Below, in pieces: positions 25,987 to 34,041 of a stretch of 64,000 bases of DNA (position 1 is its first letter; the number at the start of each line of letters is the position of its first letter). The translations under genes and the position numbers were made by a program. Source of the stretch: J051 sp040289295 (GTDB lineage: Bacteria; Armatimonadota; Fimbriimonadia; Fimbriimonadales; ATM1); assembly GCA_040289295.1 (NCBI GenBank), contig PSLA01000007.1, positions 21,705 to 85,704 of the forward strand, written 5' to 3'. Under the pieces are notes generated by a model. That model saw only the letters and a list, made by a program, of their open reading frames with translations, ran no database searches and had not been told where the DNA came from.

Positions 25987-27077
25987 CTCGCGTGGCTCAA
26001 TCCGGTTTTCTTCGCCGCCTTGACGGTTGGCTCATCGTGTCGGTTCTGGTGCTCCTTTTCATTGGCTTTTTAGCTCTTTGGAGTGCGAGCGCGATCCGAC
26101 CTGGGCATCCCGAGTTCAAGCGGCAGTGGATAGCGCTCTTTGCTTCGCTGCCGTTCTTCTTCGCGTTTCTGCGCACGGATCCTCGGATGTACGCTTGGTA
26201 CAGTCGCATCGTTTACTTGATAGCGCTTGCGCTGCTGGTCTTGGTTCTGGTTGCCGGAAAAGCTGAGGAGGGTGCTGTTCGTCGCATTGACTTAGGTCCC
26301 TTTGATTTTCAGGCCGGAGACGTTGCGCTCTTCTTAATGGTGTTCACGCTCGGTGCTTTGATCGCGCGACTGCGCGACGGGTTCGCAACCCCGGGTGGAT
26401 TCACTCTCTCGCTCCTGCACGTGCTTCCGTTGGCTGCGCTTGTCGCCCTCCAGCCCAACCTGAGTGGGTCGTTGACGTTCCTCGCGGTTTGGGTCGGCAT
26501 GTCGATCATCAGCGGACAACGCATTCGATACATCACTTTGTTCATAATGTTTTTGATTCCACTTACCATGTTTGCATACAACGCGGGGATCATCAAGCCG
26601 TACCAAGCGCAGCGCTGGGTAGACTACGTTAGCGGCAACCTTGGTTTTCACACCCAGCGCGCGATCATCAGCGTTGGCAGCGGCGAGGTGGTTGGGCGGG
26701 GATTCGGGCGCGGTGAACTGAAGGAAGCGCGATTCGTTCCAGTCGCCACGACCGACTTCATTTTTGCAGTCATCGCGGAAGAGGTCGGTTTCATCGGTAG
26801 CGTGCTGGTTGTCTGTGGGTATGGGTTCTTTCTGTATCGCGTGTGGCTGGTAGTAACGAACGCTAGCGGCATCTACCAGCGCAACGTTGCAGCGGGCATC
26901 TTTGTTATCTTCAGCTACAACACACTTGTGAACTTGATGGTGGTCGTTGGTCTGTTCCCCGTAACCGGGGTTCCGCTTCCATTCGTCAGCTACGGCGGAA
27001 CAGCGATGGTAGTCAACATGATGATGGTTGCGACGCTCTTGAGTCTGCGGCTTCGCGAGAAGGGTGAGATGTTCTGA
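25983..27077 (+). CDS. rodA: Rod-shape determining SEDS glycosyltransferase RodA
   Basis: 364-residue SEDS protein with about 10 membrane segments, polymerising lipid II with PBP2 during elongation. Family signatures are visible: LQPNLSGSLTFLAVW (the DLG-like region), ATTDFIFAVIAEEVGFIGS and VTGVPLPFVSYGGTAMVVNMM. FtsW is less likely because of the RodA-like length and its adjacency to a murein carboxypeptidase. ATG 25983 overlaps the RNase H stop (ATGA). Third-party partner mrdA is 20 kb away, whereas the two are often adjacent in other genomes. Confidence 0.92.
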   Translation: MTRVAQSGFLRRLDGWLIVSVLVLLFIGFLALWSASAIRPGHPEFKRQWIALFASLPFFFAFLRTDPRMYAWYSRIVYLIALALLVLVLVAGKAEEGAVRRIDLGPFDFQAGDVALFLMVFTLGALIARLRDGFATPGGFTLSLLHVLPLAALVALQPNLSGSLTFLAVWVGMSIISGQRIRYITLFIMFLIPLTMFAYNAGIIKPYQAQRWVDYVSGNLGFHTQRAIISVGSGEVVGRGFGRGELKEARFVPVATTDFIFAVIAEEVGFIGSVLVVCGYGFFLYRVWLVVTNASGIYQRNVAAGIFVIFSYNTLVNLMVVVGLFPVTGVPLPFVSYGGTAMVVNMMMVATLLSLRLREKGEMF

Positions 27078-28003
27078 TGCCAACGCGCCTGCCTAAGAGG
27101 CTGCAGCCGGGTGACTTGGTCGCCATCTGCTCACCGGCGAGCCCGCTCGAGCCGGCGTCACTGCAGCGCGCCGTAGGTCTGTTTGAGAACCGTGGATACA
27201 GAGTTCAGACTATGCCACATGTGTACGACCGTGCTCATCACTTGGCTGGCAGCGACGCGCACCGTGCCGCGGACCTGATGGACGCGTGGTTTAACCCCGA
27301 CGTCGCCGCTGTCTATTGCAGCCGGGGCGGATACGGGTGCGCCCGACTATTACCGTATCTCGATCTTGACCGGATGGCTGTCGAGCCAAAGATGCTCATC
27401 GGCTTCAGCGACGTGACGACGCTTCATCTCGCGCTCAACCGGCGAGGGCTGGCGACGATTCACGGCCCGATGGGAATCACGCTTTCCGTGGATCGGCCCG
27501 ATTGGGTCGTCGAGAACCTCTTTGCAACCATCGAAGGAGCGCGATGGTTCTTTCCCGATGGAGCTCCACGCCCAACGACCGTTGTGCCCGGCGTCGCTGA
27601 GGGCACGCTCCTCGGAGGGTGCCTCATCTTGGTCTGCGACGCGCTTGGAACGCCTGAGGCGCCGGGCTGGTGCGGCGCGCTGCTGCTGTTGGAGGACGTG
27701 GACGAGCCGCCGCACCGAGTCGACGCGATGCTGACACATCTTCGCAACGCCGGAGTCTTGAAAAGAGTGAATGGGATCATCGTTGGAGAGATGACAAGGA
27801 GCGACGAGAGGATGGACAAAGGCATCGGAGGTCCTCCGTGGCGCCAGATTGTTCGGGAGCGCTTGAGCGACTTGGGCGTACCGGTTGTAATGGACTTCCC
27901 GTTCGGCCATGTGCCTGCAATGGCTACGCTGCCGCTCGGCGTGCGTGCGCGGCTGGATGCAGAGGCCGGAACATTGACGGCACTGGAGGACCATGCTCGA
28001 TGA
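27077..28003 (+). CDS. ldcA: LD-carboxypeptidase (S66 family)
   Basis: 308 residues; removes the terminal D-Ala from murein tetrapeptides during recycling. AVYCSRGGYGCARLLPYLD, LIGFSDVTTLHLALNRRG (nucleophile Ser in GFSDVT), and VLLGGCL/LLLEDVDEPPHRVDAMLTHLRNAG (Glu and His of the Ser-His-Glu triad) match the family. No signal peptide, so cytoplasmic. Its ATG overlaps the rodA stop (TGATG) and its stop overlaps the next ATG, placing it in the same operon. Confidence 0.93.
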   Translation: MPTRLPKRLQPGDLVAICSPASPLEPASLQRAVGLFENRGYRVQTMPHVYDRAHHLAGSDAHRAADLMDAWFNPDVAAVYCSRGGYGCARLLPYLDLDRMAVEPKMLIGFSDVTTLHLALNRRGLATIHGPMGITLSVDRPDWVVENLFATIEGARWFFPDGAPRPTTVVPGVAEGTLLGGCLILVCDALGTPEAPGWCGALLLLEDVDEPPHRVDAMLTHLRNAGVLKRVNGIIVGEMTRSDERMDKGIGGPPWRQIVRERLSDLGVPVVMDFPFGHVPAMATLPLGVRARLDAEAGTLTALEDHAR

Positions 28004-29400
28004 CGGTTGCAGGGATACTGCTGGCGCTTGCCGCCTCGTCACCCGCACACGCTCCAAGCGCGCTGAAGCAGCAATGGATGCGGGAGCCGATACCAGGCCT
28101 ACGCTACATCCAAGAGGTCTTCACTGACCCACCGCTTGTGATTCACACCGTTCGCTTCCGCGCCCCAGAGAGCGGCTTCGACATGGAGGCAATCTTGGCA
28201 AAGGACCGCGTCTTCGAGAAGAGCGGCGCCGCCTCACTAGAGACGGTTACTTCCATGGCACGGCGAACTGGCGCGTTTCTCGTCGTTAACGCCGACTTCT
28301 TCGGTTCCGACGGCGACCCGCTCGGCCTGATGATTCGCGGTAGTCGGCTGGTAAGCGAGCCGTTTGCGACGCGCTCCGCCATCGCCTGGGCTGACAGCAC
28401 GCTGCTGTTCGACGCGCCGACATGGGCGGGAGAGTTGGTCTCTCCGAGCGGTGCAGTAATTCCGATAAGCGGCGTAAATCGCGCCGCACGGGACGGCGAA
28501 ATCGTGTTGTACTTCCCTGACGGTGGGCGTGCATCTTCTCGAGTGCCGGGCAACGCGCTCATCTTCGAGGCCGACGCAACTGCAGCGACCCTCGGCGAGA
28601 GCGCGCTGGTATTCAAGCTCGTGGTGCCCGACAGTCGCGGACTCGAGGTTGAGCCGGGTCGGGTCGTATTGTTCGCGGCCGGAAGGGCGGCGCCAAACGT
28701 ACTCAAAGATTTGCGGCAGAATGAGGAATGGAAGTTGCGCCTCTCGCTCACCGGCTCTATCAACTGGTCGGCGATTCATCACGCGTTGGGCGGCGGCCCT
28801 CGCCTCCTGACGAAGGGACAGGTTGTGCTGAATGGCGCGAGCGAGCGGTTCCGTCCTGACCTCGTTAACGGAAGGCATCCACGCACGGCGGTCGGCACGA
28901 CGGCTGACGGTGAGATCGTCGTCGTTGTCGTAGACGGGCGCTCGCGCTTCTCTCTCGGCGTGACGCTCGCCGAGTTGGCAACGCTGATGAAGGAACGCGG
29001 ATGCTCGGACGCCGTGAACCTCGATGGCGGCGGCAGTTCGGCGTTGTGTCTCGCGTCCGGCGTGGTGAACCTCCCGAGCGACGGCGTGGAGCGCCCCGTA
29101 GCTAACGCACTCGCGCTCTTCACGCCGATCCCAATTGACAACGGGGTTGCTCTGCGCATCGAGTCCACCAGCCAAACCGTGAGCGCAGCCAGTTCCGTGC
29201 AGTTGCGCGCACTCTTTGATGGTGGGGGAGCGCCCCCGGCCGACCAGGTGATCTGGACGAGTTCCGGCGCGGCATGGGTGAACCAGGCGGGAACGCTGTT
29301 TGGAGTCCGCCCGGGTGCTGCGCGCGTTACGGCGTGGTATCGAGGCGCGTCGGCAACGTATGAGATCGCAGTGGCAGGCGGACTTTCCCCGCTTCGCTGA
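28000..29400 (+). CDS. exported NAGPA-like phosphodiester glycosidase with Big-like domain
   Basis: 466 residues. Signal peptide MTVAGILLALAASSPAHA, then a phosphodiester glycosidase (NAGPA/DUF2233) domain: LVVNADFFGSDGDPLGLMIRGSRL, GGGPRLLTKGQVVLN, RHPRTAVGTTADGEIVVVVVDGR and GCSDAVNLDGGGSSALCL. These are the conserved family motifs, with Asp and Gly-rich loops at the active site. The C-terminal about 85 residues (RIESTSQTVSAASSVQLRAL...YEIAVAG) form an Ig-like Big_2 domain. It likely acts on cell-envelope glycans. ATG 28000 overlaps the ldcA stop (ATGA). Confidence 0.85.
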   Translation: MTVAGILLALAASSPAHAPSALKQQWMREPIPGLRYIQEVFTDPPLVIHTVRFRAPESGFDMEAILAKDRVFEKSGAASLETVTSMARRTGAFLVVNADFFGSDGDPLGLMIRGSRLVSEPFATRSAIAWADSTLLFDAPTWAGELVSPSGAVIPISGVNRAARDGEIVLYFPDGGRASSRVPGNALIFEADATAATLGESALVFKLVVPDSRGLEVEPGRVVLFAAGRAAPNVLKDLRQNEEWKLRLSLTGSINWSAIHHALGGGPRLLTKGQVVLNGASERFRPDLVNGRHPRTAVGTTADGEIVVVVVDGRSRFSLGVTLAELATLMKERGCSDAVNLDGGGSSALCLASGVVNLPSDGVERPVANALALFTPIPIDNGVALRIESTSQTVSAASSVQLRALFDGGGAPPADQVIWTSSGAAWVNQAGTLFGVRPGAARVTAWYRGASATYEIAVAGGLSPLR

Positions 29401-29600
29401 TTGGAGTCGTAGCTCGCGCGTCGGTCGAAGGTCTCAGGCAGTCCTTGGTAGATTCAGACCTCGGCTCTTGCAGTTGACGTGAACCACGCCACCATCAACC
29501 CGGCCGCCATCTCCAGGGACGACTCCTTTAAGTTCACCCACCTCACCGCGGGGAGGCGGGCGAACGAGAGCGGCGAGCGGGGTGGTATCCTCAGGGCAAT

Positions 29601-30560
29601 ATGGACCGCAACCTTGCCCTTGAGTTTGTACGGGTTACCGAAGCGGCGGCGCTCAACGCCGCCAAGTGGGTCGGCAAGGGTGATCGGACCGCTGCCGACC
29701 AAGCCGCCTGCGACGCGATGCGCCACACGCTTGCCCAGGTCGACATAAGGGGACAAATCGTCATCGGCGAAGGTGAAAGAGACGAAGCGCCGATGCTGTA
29801 CATCGGGGAGGAAGTCGGAAACGGGACGGGGCCGGTCGTCGAGATCGCCGTGGACCCGCTCGAGGGCACGAACCTTTGTGCCAACGGCATGGCGAACGCC
29901 ATCAGCGTGCTTGCTGCCGCCAAAGAGAGCGAAGGCAGGCTGATGCACGCGCCGGATTGCTATATGGACAAGCTGGTCGTTGGGCCCGATGCGAAGGGCG
30001 CGATTGACATCACGATGCCGGTTGCGGCAAACCTCAGAGCAATCGCGAAGTGCCTCGACAAGGACATTGACGAACTGACCATCGGCATGCTGGACAGGCC
30101 TCGGCACGAGAAACTAATCGCCGAGATCCGGCGATGCGGCGCAAGGATCCGCTTAGTGACGGACGGGGACATCACGCTGGGCATCGCCGCAATCCAGGAA
30201 GAGACCGGCATTGACGCGCTCTTCGGGATCGGCGGCGCACCGGAGGGTATCATCACCGCCGCGGCGGTGCGATGCGTCGGCGGAGATATGCAGGCTCGAC
30301 TGGTGTTCCGCAACGAGGAAGAGCGCAAGCGCGCCGAGAAAATGATCGAGGGTGACGTGGATCGAGTGTTCCACACAGATGACATGGCGAGCGGCAGCGT
30401 GATGTTCGCCGCGACAGGCATAACGAGCGGGGACCTCCTGCGGGGCGTCCGCTACACCAAGAGAGGCGCGTTGACGGAGTCTATCGTGATGCGATCCGCG
30501 ACCGGCACGGTGCGCCGCATTCAAACGAGTCACCGCTTCGAGCACGCGCCGAGGTATTGA
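29601..30560 (+). CDS. glpX: Fructose-1,6-bisphosphatase class II
   Basis: 319-residue GlpX-type phosphatase of gluconeogenesis. Metal and substrate motifs: VIGEGERDEAPMLYIGE, IAVDPLEGTNLCANG, IGMLDRPRHEKLIAEIRRCGARI, LVTDGDITLGIAA and FGIGGAPEGIITAAA. Length and order match the family. ATG 29601 is the first in the frame and lies 9 bases after TATCCT. The 200 bases upstream hold no recognised gene. Convergent with the thioredoxin gene, 3 bases apart. Confidence 0.95.
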   Translation: MDRNLALEFVRVTEAAALNAAKWVGKGDRTAADQAACDAMRHTLAQVDIRGQIVIGEGERDEAPMLYIGEEVGNGTGPVVEIAVDPLEGTNLCANGMANAISVLAAAKESEGRLMHAPDCYMDKLVVGPDAKGAIDITMPVAANLRAIAKCLDKDIDELTIGMLDRPRHEKLIAEIRRCGARIRLVTDGDITLGIAAIQEETGIDALFGIGGAPEGIITAAAVRCVGGDMQARLVFRNEEERKRAEKMIEGDVDRVFHTDDMASGSVMFAATGITSGDLLRGVRYTKRGALTESIVMRSATGTVRRIQTSHRFEHAPRY

Positions 30561-30563
30561 CGG

Positions 30564-31013
30564 CTATCGCTTCTTGAGCGCCTGCCTCATCTCGCGTAGC
30601 ACCTCATTCATGTCCCAAGTGGTCGAGACGTCGTGAATCTGCTTTCCTTCGGCATTCAGGATTCGCATATCCGGAATGCCACGCACCACGAAGCGCCTAG
30701 CGGTATCAGGCTCTTTATCAATGTCAATGTGTACGAAGACGTAGTCGCTTTGCATCGCGGCGAATTCAGGTTTGCTAAGGACCACACGGGCCAACTCTTT
30801 GCACCCCGGTCACCACTCCGCGCTAAAGTCAACGAAGACGAGTTTGTTTTCAGCCTTCGCGGCATTCAGGCCAGAGTCGAGTGTTTCGTGCCAAGCAATA
30901 TCGCCGCTCGGCACGACTCCCGATGCCTCGCTTGACGCCTCTGTCTTCGCATTGCAGCCGGAGAGCACCAGCAAGCTGAACAGAACGCCCATAGCCAGCA
31001 GATTGATTCGCAT
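30564..31013 (-). CDS. DsbD-gamma/thioredoxin-like lipoprotein with in-frame TGA at active-site Cys (candidate selenoprotein)
   Basis: A 149-codon frame broken only by TGA at 30810-30812. The first part is a lipoprotein signal (lipobox LSGC, Cys20) and the start of a thioredoxin fold ending VDFSAEW; the in-frame remainder begins PGCKELARVVLSKPEF and completes the fold through VRGIPDMRILNAEGKQI. The TGA (codon 68) stands exactly where the first Cys of WCxxC belongs, giving W-[TGA]-P-G-C-K, so the product would carry a U-x-x-C redox centre if TGA is read as selenocysteine. A weak hairpin follows at 30780-30792 (GGCC, loop CGUGU, GGUC), inside the distance range of bacterial SECIS elements. The alternative is a nonsense mutation or base error in TGC/TGT. 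No selenocysteine machinery is in the window. Confidence 0.7.
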
Positions 31014-31169
31014 ATGTTAGTAAGTACGTTGCCCGACGAAAACCCGTTCCCCTTCGTCTTCACAGGCGCTACGCTCGCGCTGGTAGATCGCCCTCCGTGC
31101 AAGCTGGGAGAGATCACCTGGTGGCTGTCACAGGCGTGGTCGATGTCGGAAGTGGAAGAAGGCGACTGA
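31014..31169 (+). CDS. possible small protein of 51 residues
   Basis: Open frame from ATG 31014 to TGA 31169, reading MLVSTLPDENPFPFVFTGAT... and ending in WSMSEVEEGD. Codon third positions are mostly G or C, like neighbouring genes. Its ATG and that of the minus-strand thioredoxin gene share the palindrome CATATG. No Shine-Dalgarno is visible. It sits directly ahead of the PilZ gene and might be translated with it. No homologue recognised; it could be chance. Confidence 0.4.
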   Translation: MLVSTLPDENPFPFVFTGATLALVDRPPCKLGEITWWLSQAWSMSEVEEGD

Positions 31170-31194
31170 TTGCGCTGCGCGAGGTGCACCTACG

Positions 31195-31968
31195 ATGATC
31201 TGGCAGAATGACGAGGCACCGCTGTGGGATTTGGACTCTTCGGGCGAGCCGATGGAGCCAGCACCCTTTGAACCTGAGGAGCGAGATACCGTCGTTCCTT
31301 CACCAGGCACGGTGCGTCGCACCGTGGAATCCCTGCCGACAGGACATCACGTCGTTCTGTTCGCGCTGGACCCGCCTGGCTTTTGCGGAGGGCGGATCGC
31401 CTCGGTCGACGATTCTTCTCTTCGGGTGAGCCTCGATCATGAGCCCGACCGCCTCCAGCTGTGGCCGCTTTCGGTGTGCCTCATCGCCTTTCTGCACCAG
31501 GGGGAGACTCACGCCTTCCTCTCCCGCGTGTGGGGTTTCGGCTCAGATGAAGGCGTTCGCCGACGCCCAGTTGTGATTCTTAGCAAGCCCGACCAGCAGA
31601 TGACCATGGACTGGCGCAGCGCGCCGCGAGTCGTCGTACCGGACGATGCGGGCTTCGCTTGCGTGTTCCGCGTTGGAGCCACGGGTAAGTGGCCGTGCAG
31701 GCTGTGCAATCTCAGCGTCTCCGGCGCGCTGATCGAGTTCGACCCTTCGCGGATGCCGGAGTTGCAGTGCGGCTCCGAGGCGGAGTTGGAGATTCTATGG
31801 GAGGACATGCATTGCCGACTGCTTGCCGTCATCTGCAGGCGACAGGGGAATGAGTACGCGGTCATGTTCCCAGAGAGTCTGAGCTTGGACGAAATCCGCC
31901 CGCCGATGCACCTCGAGACGATGGTGCGCGATCTTCAGGAACTCTGGCTACGCCGTCGAGCGGCTTAA
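31195..31968 (+). CDS. PilZ-domain cyclic-di-GMP receptor (YcgR-like)
   Basis: 257 residues. A C-terminal PilZ domain carries both cyclic-di-GMP motifs: RSAPR (141-145, RxxxR) and NLSVSG (172-177, (D/N)xSxxG). The preceding region (about 45-135) resembles the PilZN/YcgR N-terminal beta-barrel that flips on ligand binding. No membrane segment, so cytosolic. It likely links c-di-GMP to motility, surface polysaccharide or pilus activity; the partner is unknown. ATG 31195 has GCGAGG upstream. A strong inverted repeat follows the stop. Confidence 0.85.
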   Translation: MIWQNDEAPLWDLDSSGEPMEPAPFEPEERDTVVPSPGTVRRTVESLPTGHHVVLFALDPPGFCGGRIASVDDSSLRVSLDHEPDRLQLWPLSVCLIAFLHQGETHAFLSRVWGFGSDEGVRRRPVVILSKPDQQMTMDWRSAPRVVVPDDAGFACVFRVGATGKWPCRLCNLSVSGALIEFDPSRMPELQCGSEAELEILWEDMHCRLLAVICRRQGNEYAVMFPESLSLDEIRPPMHLETMVRDLQELWLRRRAA

Positions 31969-31979
31969 CCTTGAAAAGA

Positions 31980-32005
31980 GGAATCGCCACCGAGGTGGCG
32001 ATTCC
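31980..32005. terminator. bidirectional intrinsic terminator
   Basis: Perfect 11-base stem GGAATCGCCAC / GTGGCGATTCC with a CGAG loop, between two convergent genes. The TTTTC tract on the minus-strand side makes it strongest for the leftward gene. Confidence 0.85.
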
Positions 32006-32038
32006 GTTGCGTTCCTAGTGATCGGGCGTTTGAAGGCG

Positions 32039-32935
32039 TCAGGGCCGTTGTCCGACGACAATATCGCCGCTCACAACGTGCCCTGTGAAGGCGAAGCGGT
32101 ATCCCTCGGCTTCGAAGACGAGCGCGATGGTATCGGGGTCGTTGTCCACAACGCGAACACGGACGACGCCATGGACCTCGCGCGTGCCTTCGCGTGTCCT
32201 GAGCACGGCGACCGCCCTGCCGCTAAAGACAGCACTATGCCCGTCGGACTCGAAGTGTTCGGCGTTCCGCATCATGATCGAAAGCATCCCGTTTTCGACC
32301 GCGGTCCTGAGGCCGAAAGAGCCGCCAACTTGGGGCTCGCGCTCAGGACAGCGCCGCTCATAGACATCGAACGAAAACGCGCCACGCTGGTGCTCGTTCG
32401 CCGCTACGCCCATGCCTTTCGCGAACTTGACGGTGCACTCGCAGTGTCTTCGGACGAAGACCTCGATGCCGCCTTCAACTACACCGCCTCGGAACGACCA
32501 TGAGAACTCGCGTGCCTCGAAGTGGACAGCCAAGCCGTCGCCACCGCCGAGCGATGCGAGGTCGGCGCCGCCGCCGTCATGCGCGATGACATGGACGATC
32601 CCTGGGAAGCGATGCGTTTTTTCACGGGTTTGCAGGACGAAAACCGCAGGTCCAGACACGGCGACGGTCATTCCGTCGCGGCGCAGAGCGTTGATTTGGT
32701 CAGTGAGGATGCCAACACGACCGCGTTCCGTCATCGTACCAAGTTCAAACGAGCCTCGAACGCGAGGGTCTTGGTGCTCGCAGGTCGCCTTCATGGCGGA
32801 CAGCGAGAAGGCCGCGCGCTGGTGCTCGTTCGCGGCAACGCCGCGGCCGACCACGCCTTCAATAACACAGCACTCTTGGGCTACCGCAGTCACTCCGACG
32901 GCGAGAAGCCCAAGGAAAACAAGAGATTGCCTCAT
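32039..32935 (-). CDS. exported protein with internal duplication, unknown function
   Basis: 298 residues with signal peptide (MRQSLVFLGLLAVGVTAVAQ). The mature part consists of two related units of about 125 residues, at about 28-158 and 173-293. Both begin with VAANEHQRxAFS, followed by a Cys-containing segment (TCEHQDPRV / RCPEREPQV), a G-S-F element, and V-FSGxAVxVLxTREgTxxxxGxVxV. The strands suggest a beta-sandwich. No family recognised. ATG 32935 has AGGAGGAAG upstream, a good ribosome site. Longer open frame above it is antisense to mdh. Monocistronic, ended by the terminator at 31980-32005. Confidence 0.8.
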   Translation of the reverse strand: MRQSLVFLGLLAVGVTAVAQECCVIEGVVGRGVAANEHQRAAFSLSAMKATCEHQDPRVRGSFELGTMTERGRVGILTDQINALRRDGMTVAVSGPAVFVLQTREKTHRFPGIVHVIAHDGGGADLASLGGGDGLAVHFEAREFSWSFRGGVVEGGIEVFVRRHCECTVKFAKGMGVAANEHQRGAFSFDVYERRCPEREPQVGGSFGLRTAVENGMLSIMMRNAEHFESDGHSAVFSGRAVAVLRTREGTREVHGVVRVRVVDNDPDTIALVFEAEGYRFAFTGHVVSGDIVVGQRP

Positions 32936-33100
32936 CGTATTCTTCCTCCTTCTGGTGCGGCGGCACCGAGTCTCCTGCCGCCTCGTACAGAAGAAACGCT
33001 GGCTGACGCCAAATGTCCGCCCCGGGACAGGTTGAGATGACCAGGTAGGGAGCGCCATAATGCACACCCGCGCCAAGAGGCGCGTTTCGAGGAGATATCC

Positions 33101-34024
33101 ATGAAAGTCAGCATCATCGGTGGAGCCGGACGTGTCGGCTCGAACGCAGCCTTCGCGCTCCAGCTTGGAGCCAAAGTTAGCGAAATTGTCCTGGTCGATA
33201 TGGCAGCAGACGCCGCAGAGGGGGAGGCGCTGGACCTCCGACATGGAACGGCGATGACCGGTCCGCAAACCATCCTCGCCGGCGGATATGATGCCGTGGA
33301 CGGCAGTGATTGCGTAGTCGTAACCGCAGGCCTTAGGCGCAAGCCCGACGAGAGCCGACTTGAACTCATCAATCGAAATGTTACACTCTTTCGGGACATC
33401 TTGAACTCTGTTAAGGAATGCGCGCTTGCTCCGGATGCGACCATCCTGGTTGTTAGCAACCCGGTAGACATTCTCACGATGCTCGCGGTCCAAGAATCGG
33501 GACTCCCGCCGAATCGGGTTTTCGGGTTGGGGACGACGCTCGACACGTGTCGTTTTCGGAGTCTGCTGGCGGCGCACTTCGGCGTGGCTGCGACTGATGT
33601 GCATGCTCTCATTCTCGGCGAGCATGGAGACACGATGGTACCCATGTGGTCGAGTGCAACCGTCAACGGTATCCACATCTCCACCCTGCCTGGGTGGTCG
33701 CAGCAGGTCGGCAACGACGTGTTTGACTTCACGAAGAAGAGCGGCGCCGAAGTCATCCGCCTGAAGGGTGGGGCCGGTTGGGCGGTCGGCGTGTCCATCG
33801 CACGCGTGGTCGAGGCGATGGCGCTTAACACAGGAGAGATGCTGCCGGTCAGCGTTCTGCAGGACGGCGCGCTTGGCATCCGAGACATCTGCCTCTCCCT
33901 GCCGACGCTTGTGGGCCGCGAAGGCGTGCGAAAGGTGCTCGAGCCGAAATGCACCGACGTAGAAGCTGACGCGCTCCGGAAGTCGGAAGCCGCACTAAAA
34001 GAGGTGTGGGCGCAGATCGCGTGA
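33101..34024 (+). CDS. mdh: Malate dehydrogenase (LDH-like type)
   Basis: 307 residues of the lactate/malate dehydrogenase superfamily. GGAGRVGSNAAFAL binds NAD; VVVTAGLRRKPDESRLELINRNV is the substrate-loop region. The residue at the discriminating position is Arg (RKP) where lactate dehydrogenases have Gln, so malate is the likelier substrate. VSNPVDILT and LGEHGDTMVPMWS carry the Asn and catalytic His. ATG 33101 has GAGGAGATATCC upstream. First of a four-gene unit with cinA, thpR and a PIG-L-type gene. Confidence 0.88.
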   Translation: MKVSIIGGAGRVGSNAAFALQLGAKVSEIVLVDMAADAAEGEALDLRHGTAMTGPQTILAGGYDAVDGSDCVVVTAGLRRKPDESRLELINRNVTLFRDILNSVKECALAPDATILVVSNPVDILTMLAVQESGLPPNRVFGLGTTLDTCRFRSLLAAHFGVAATDVHALILGEHGDTMVPMWSSATVNGIHISTLPGWSQQVGNDVFDFTKKSGAEVIRLKGGAGWAVGVSIARVVEAMALNTGEMLPVSVLQDGALGIRDICLSLPTLVGREGVRKVLEPKCTDVEADALRKSEAALKEVWAQIA

Positions 34025-34041
34025 CGATCGGGTGAGCGCCG

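Noticed and set aside
30810..30812. TGA read as tryptophan (code 4 or 25)
   Set aside because: Many complete genes in the window end with TGA in ATGA overlaps, which requires it as a stop.
32936..33676. N-terminal 247 residues of the 545-residue minus-strand frame
   Set aside because: Antisense to mdh; the signal peptide with AGGAGG site begins at 32935.
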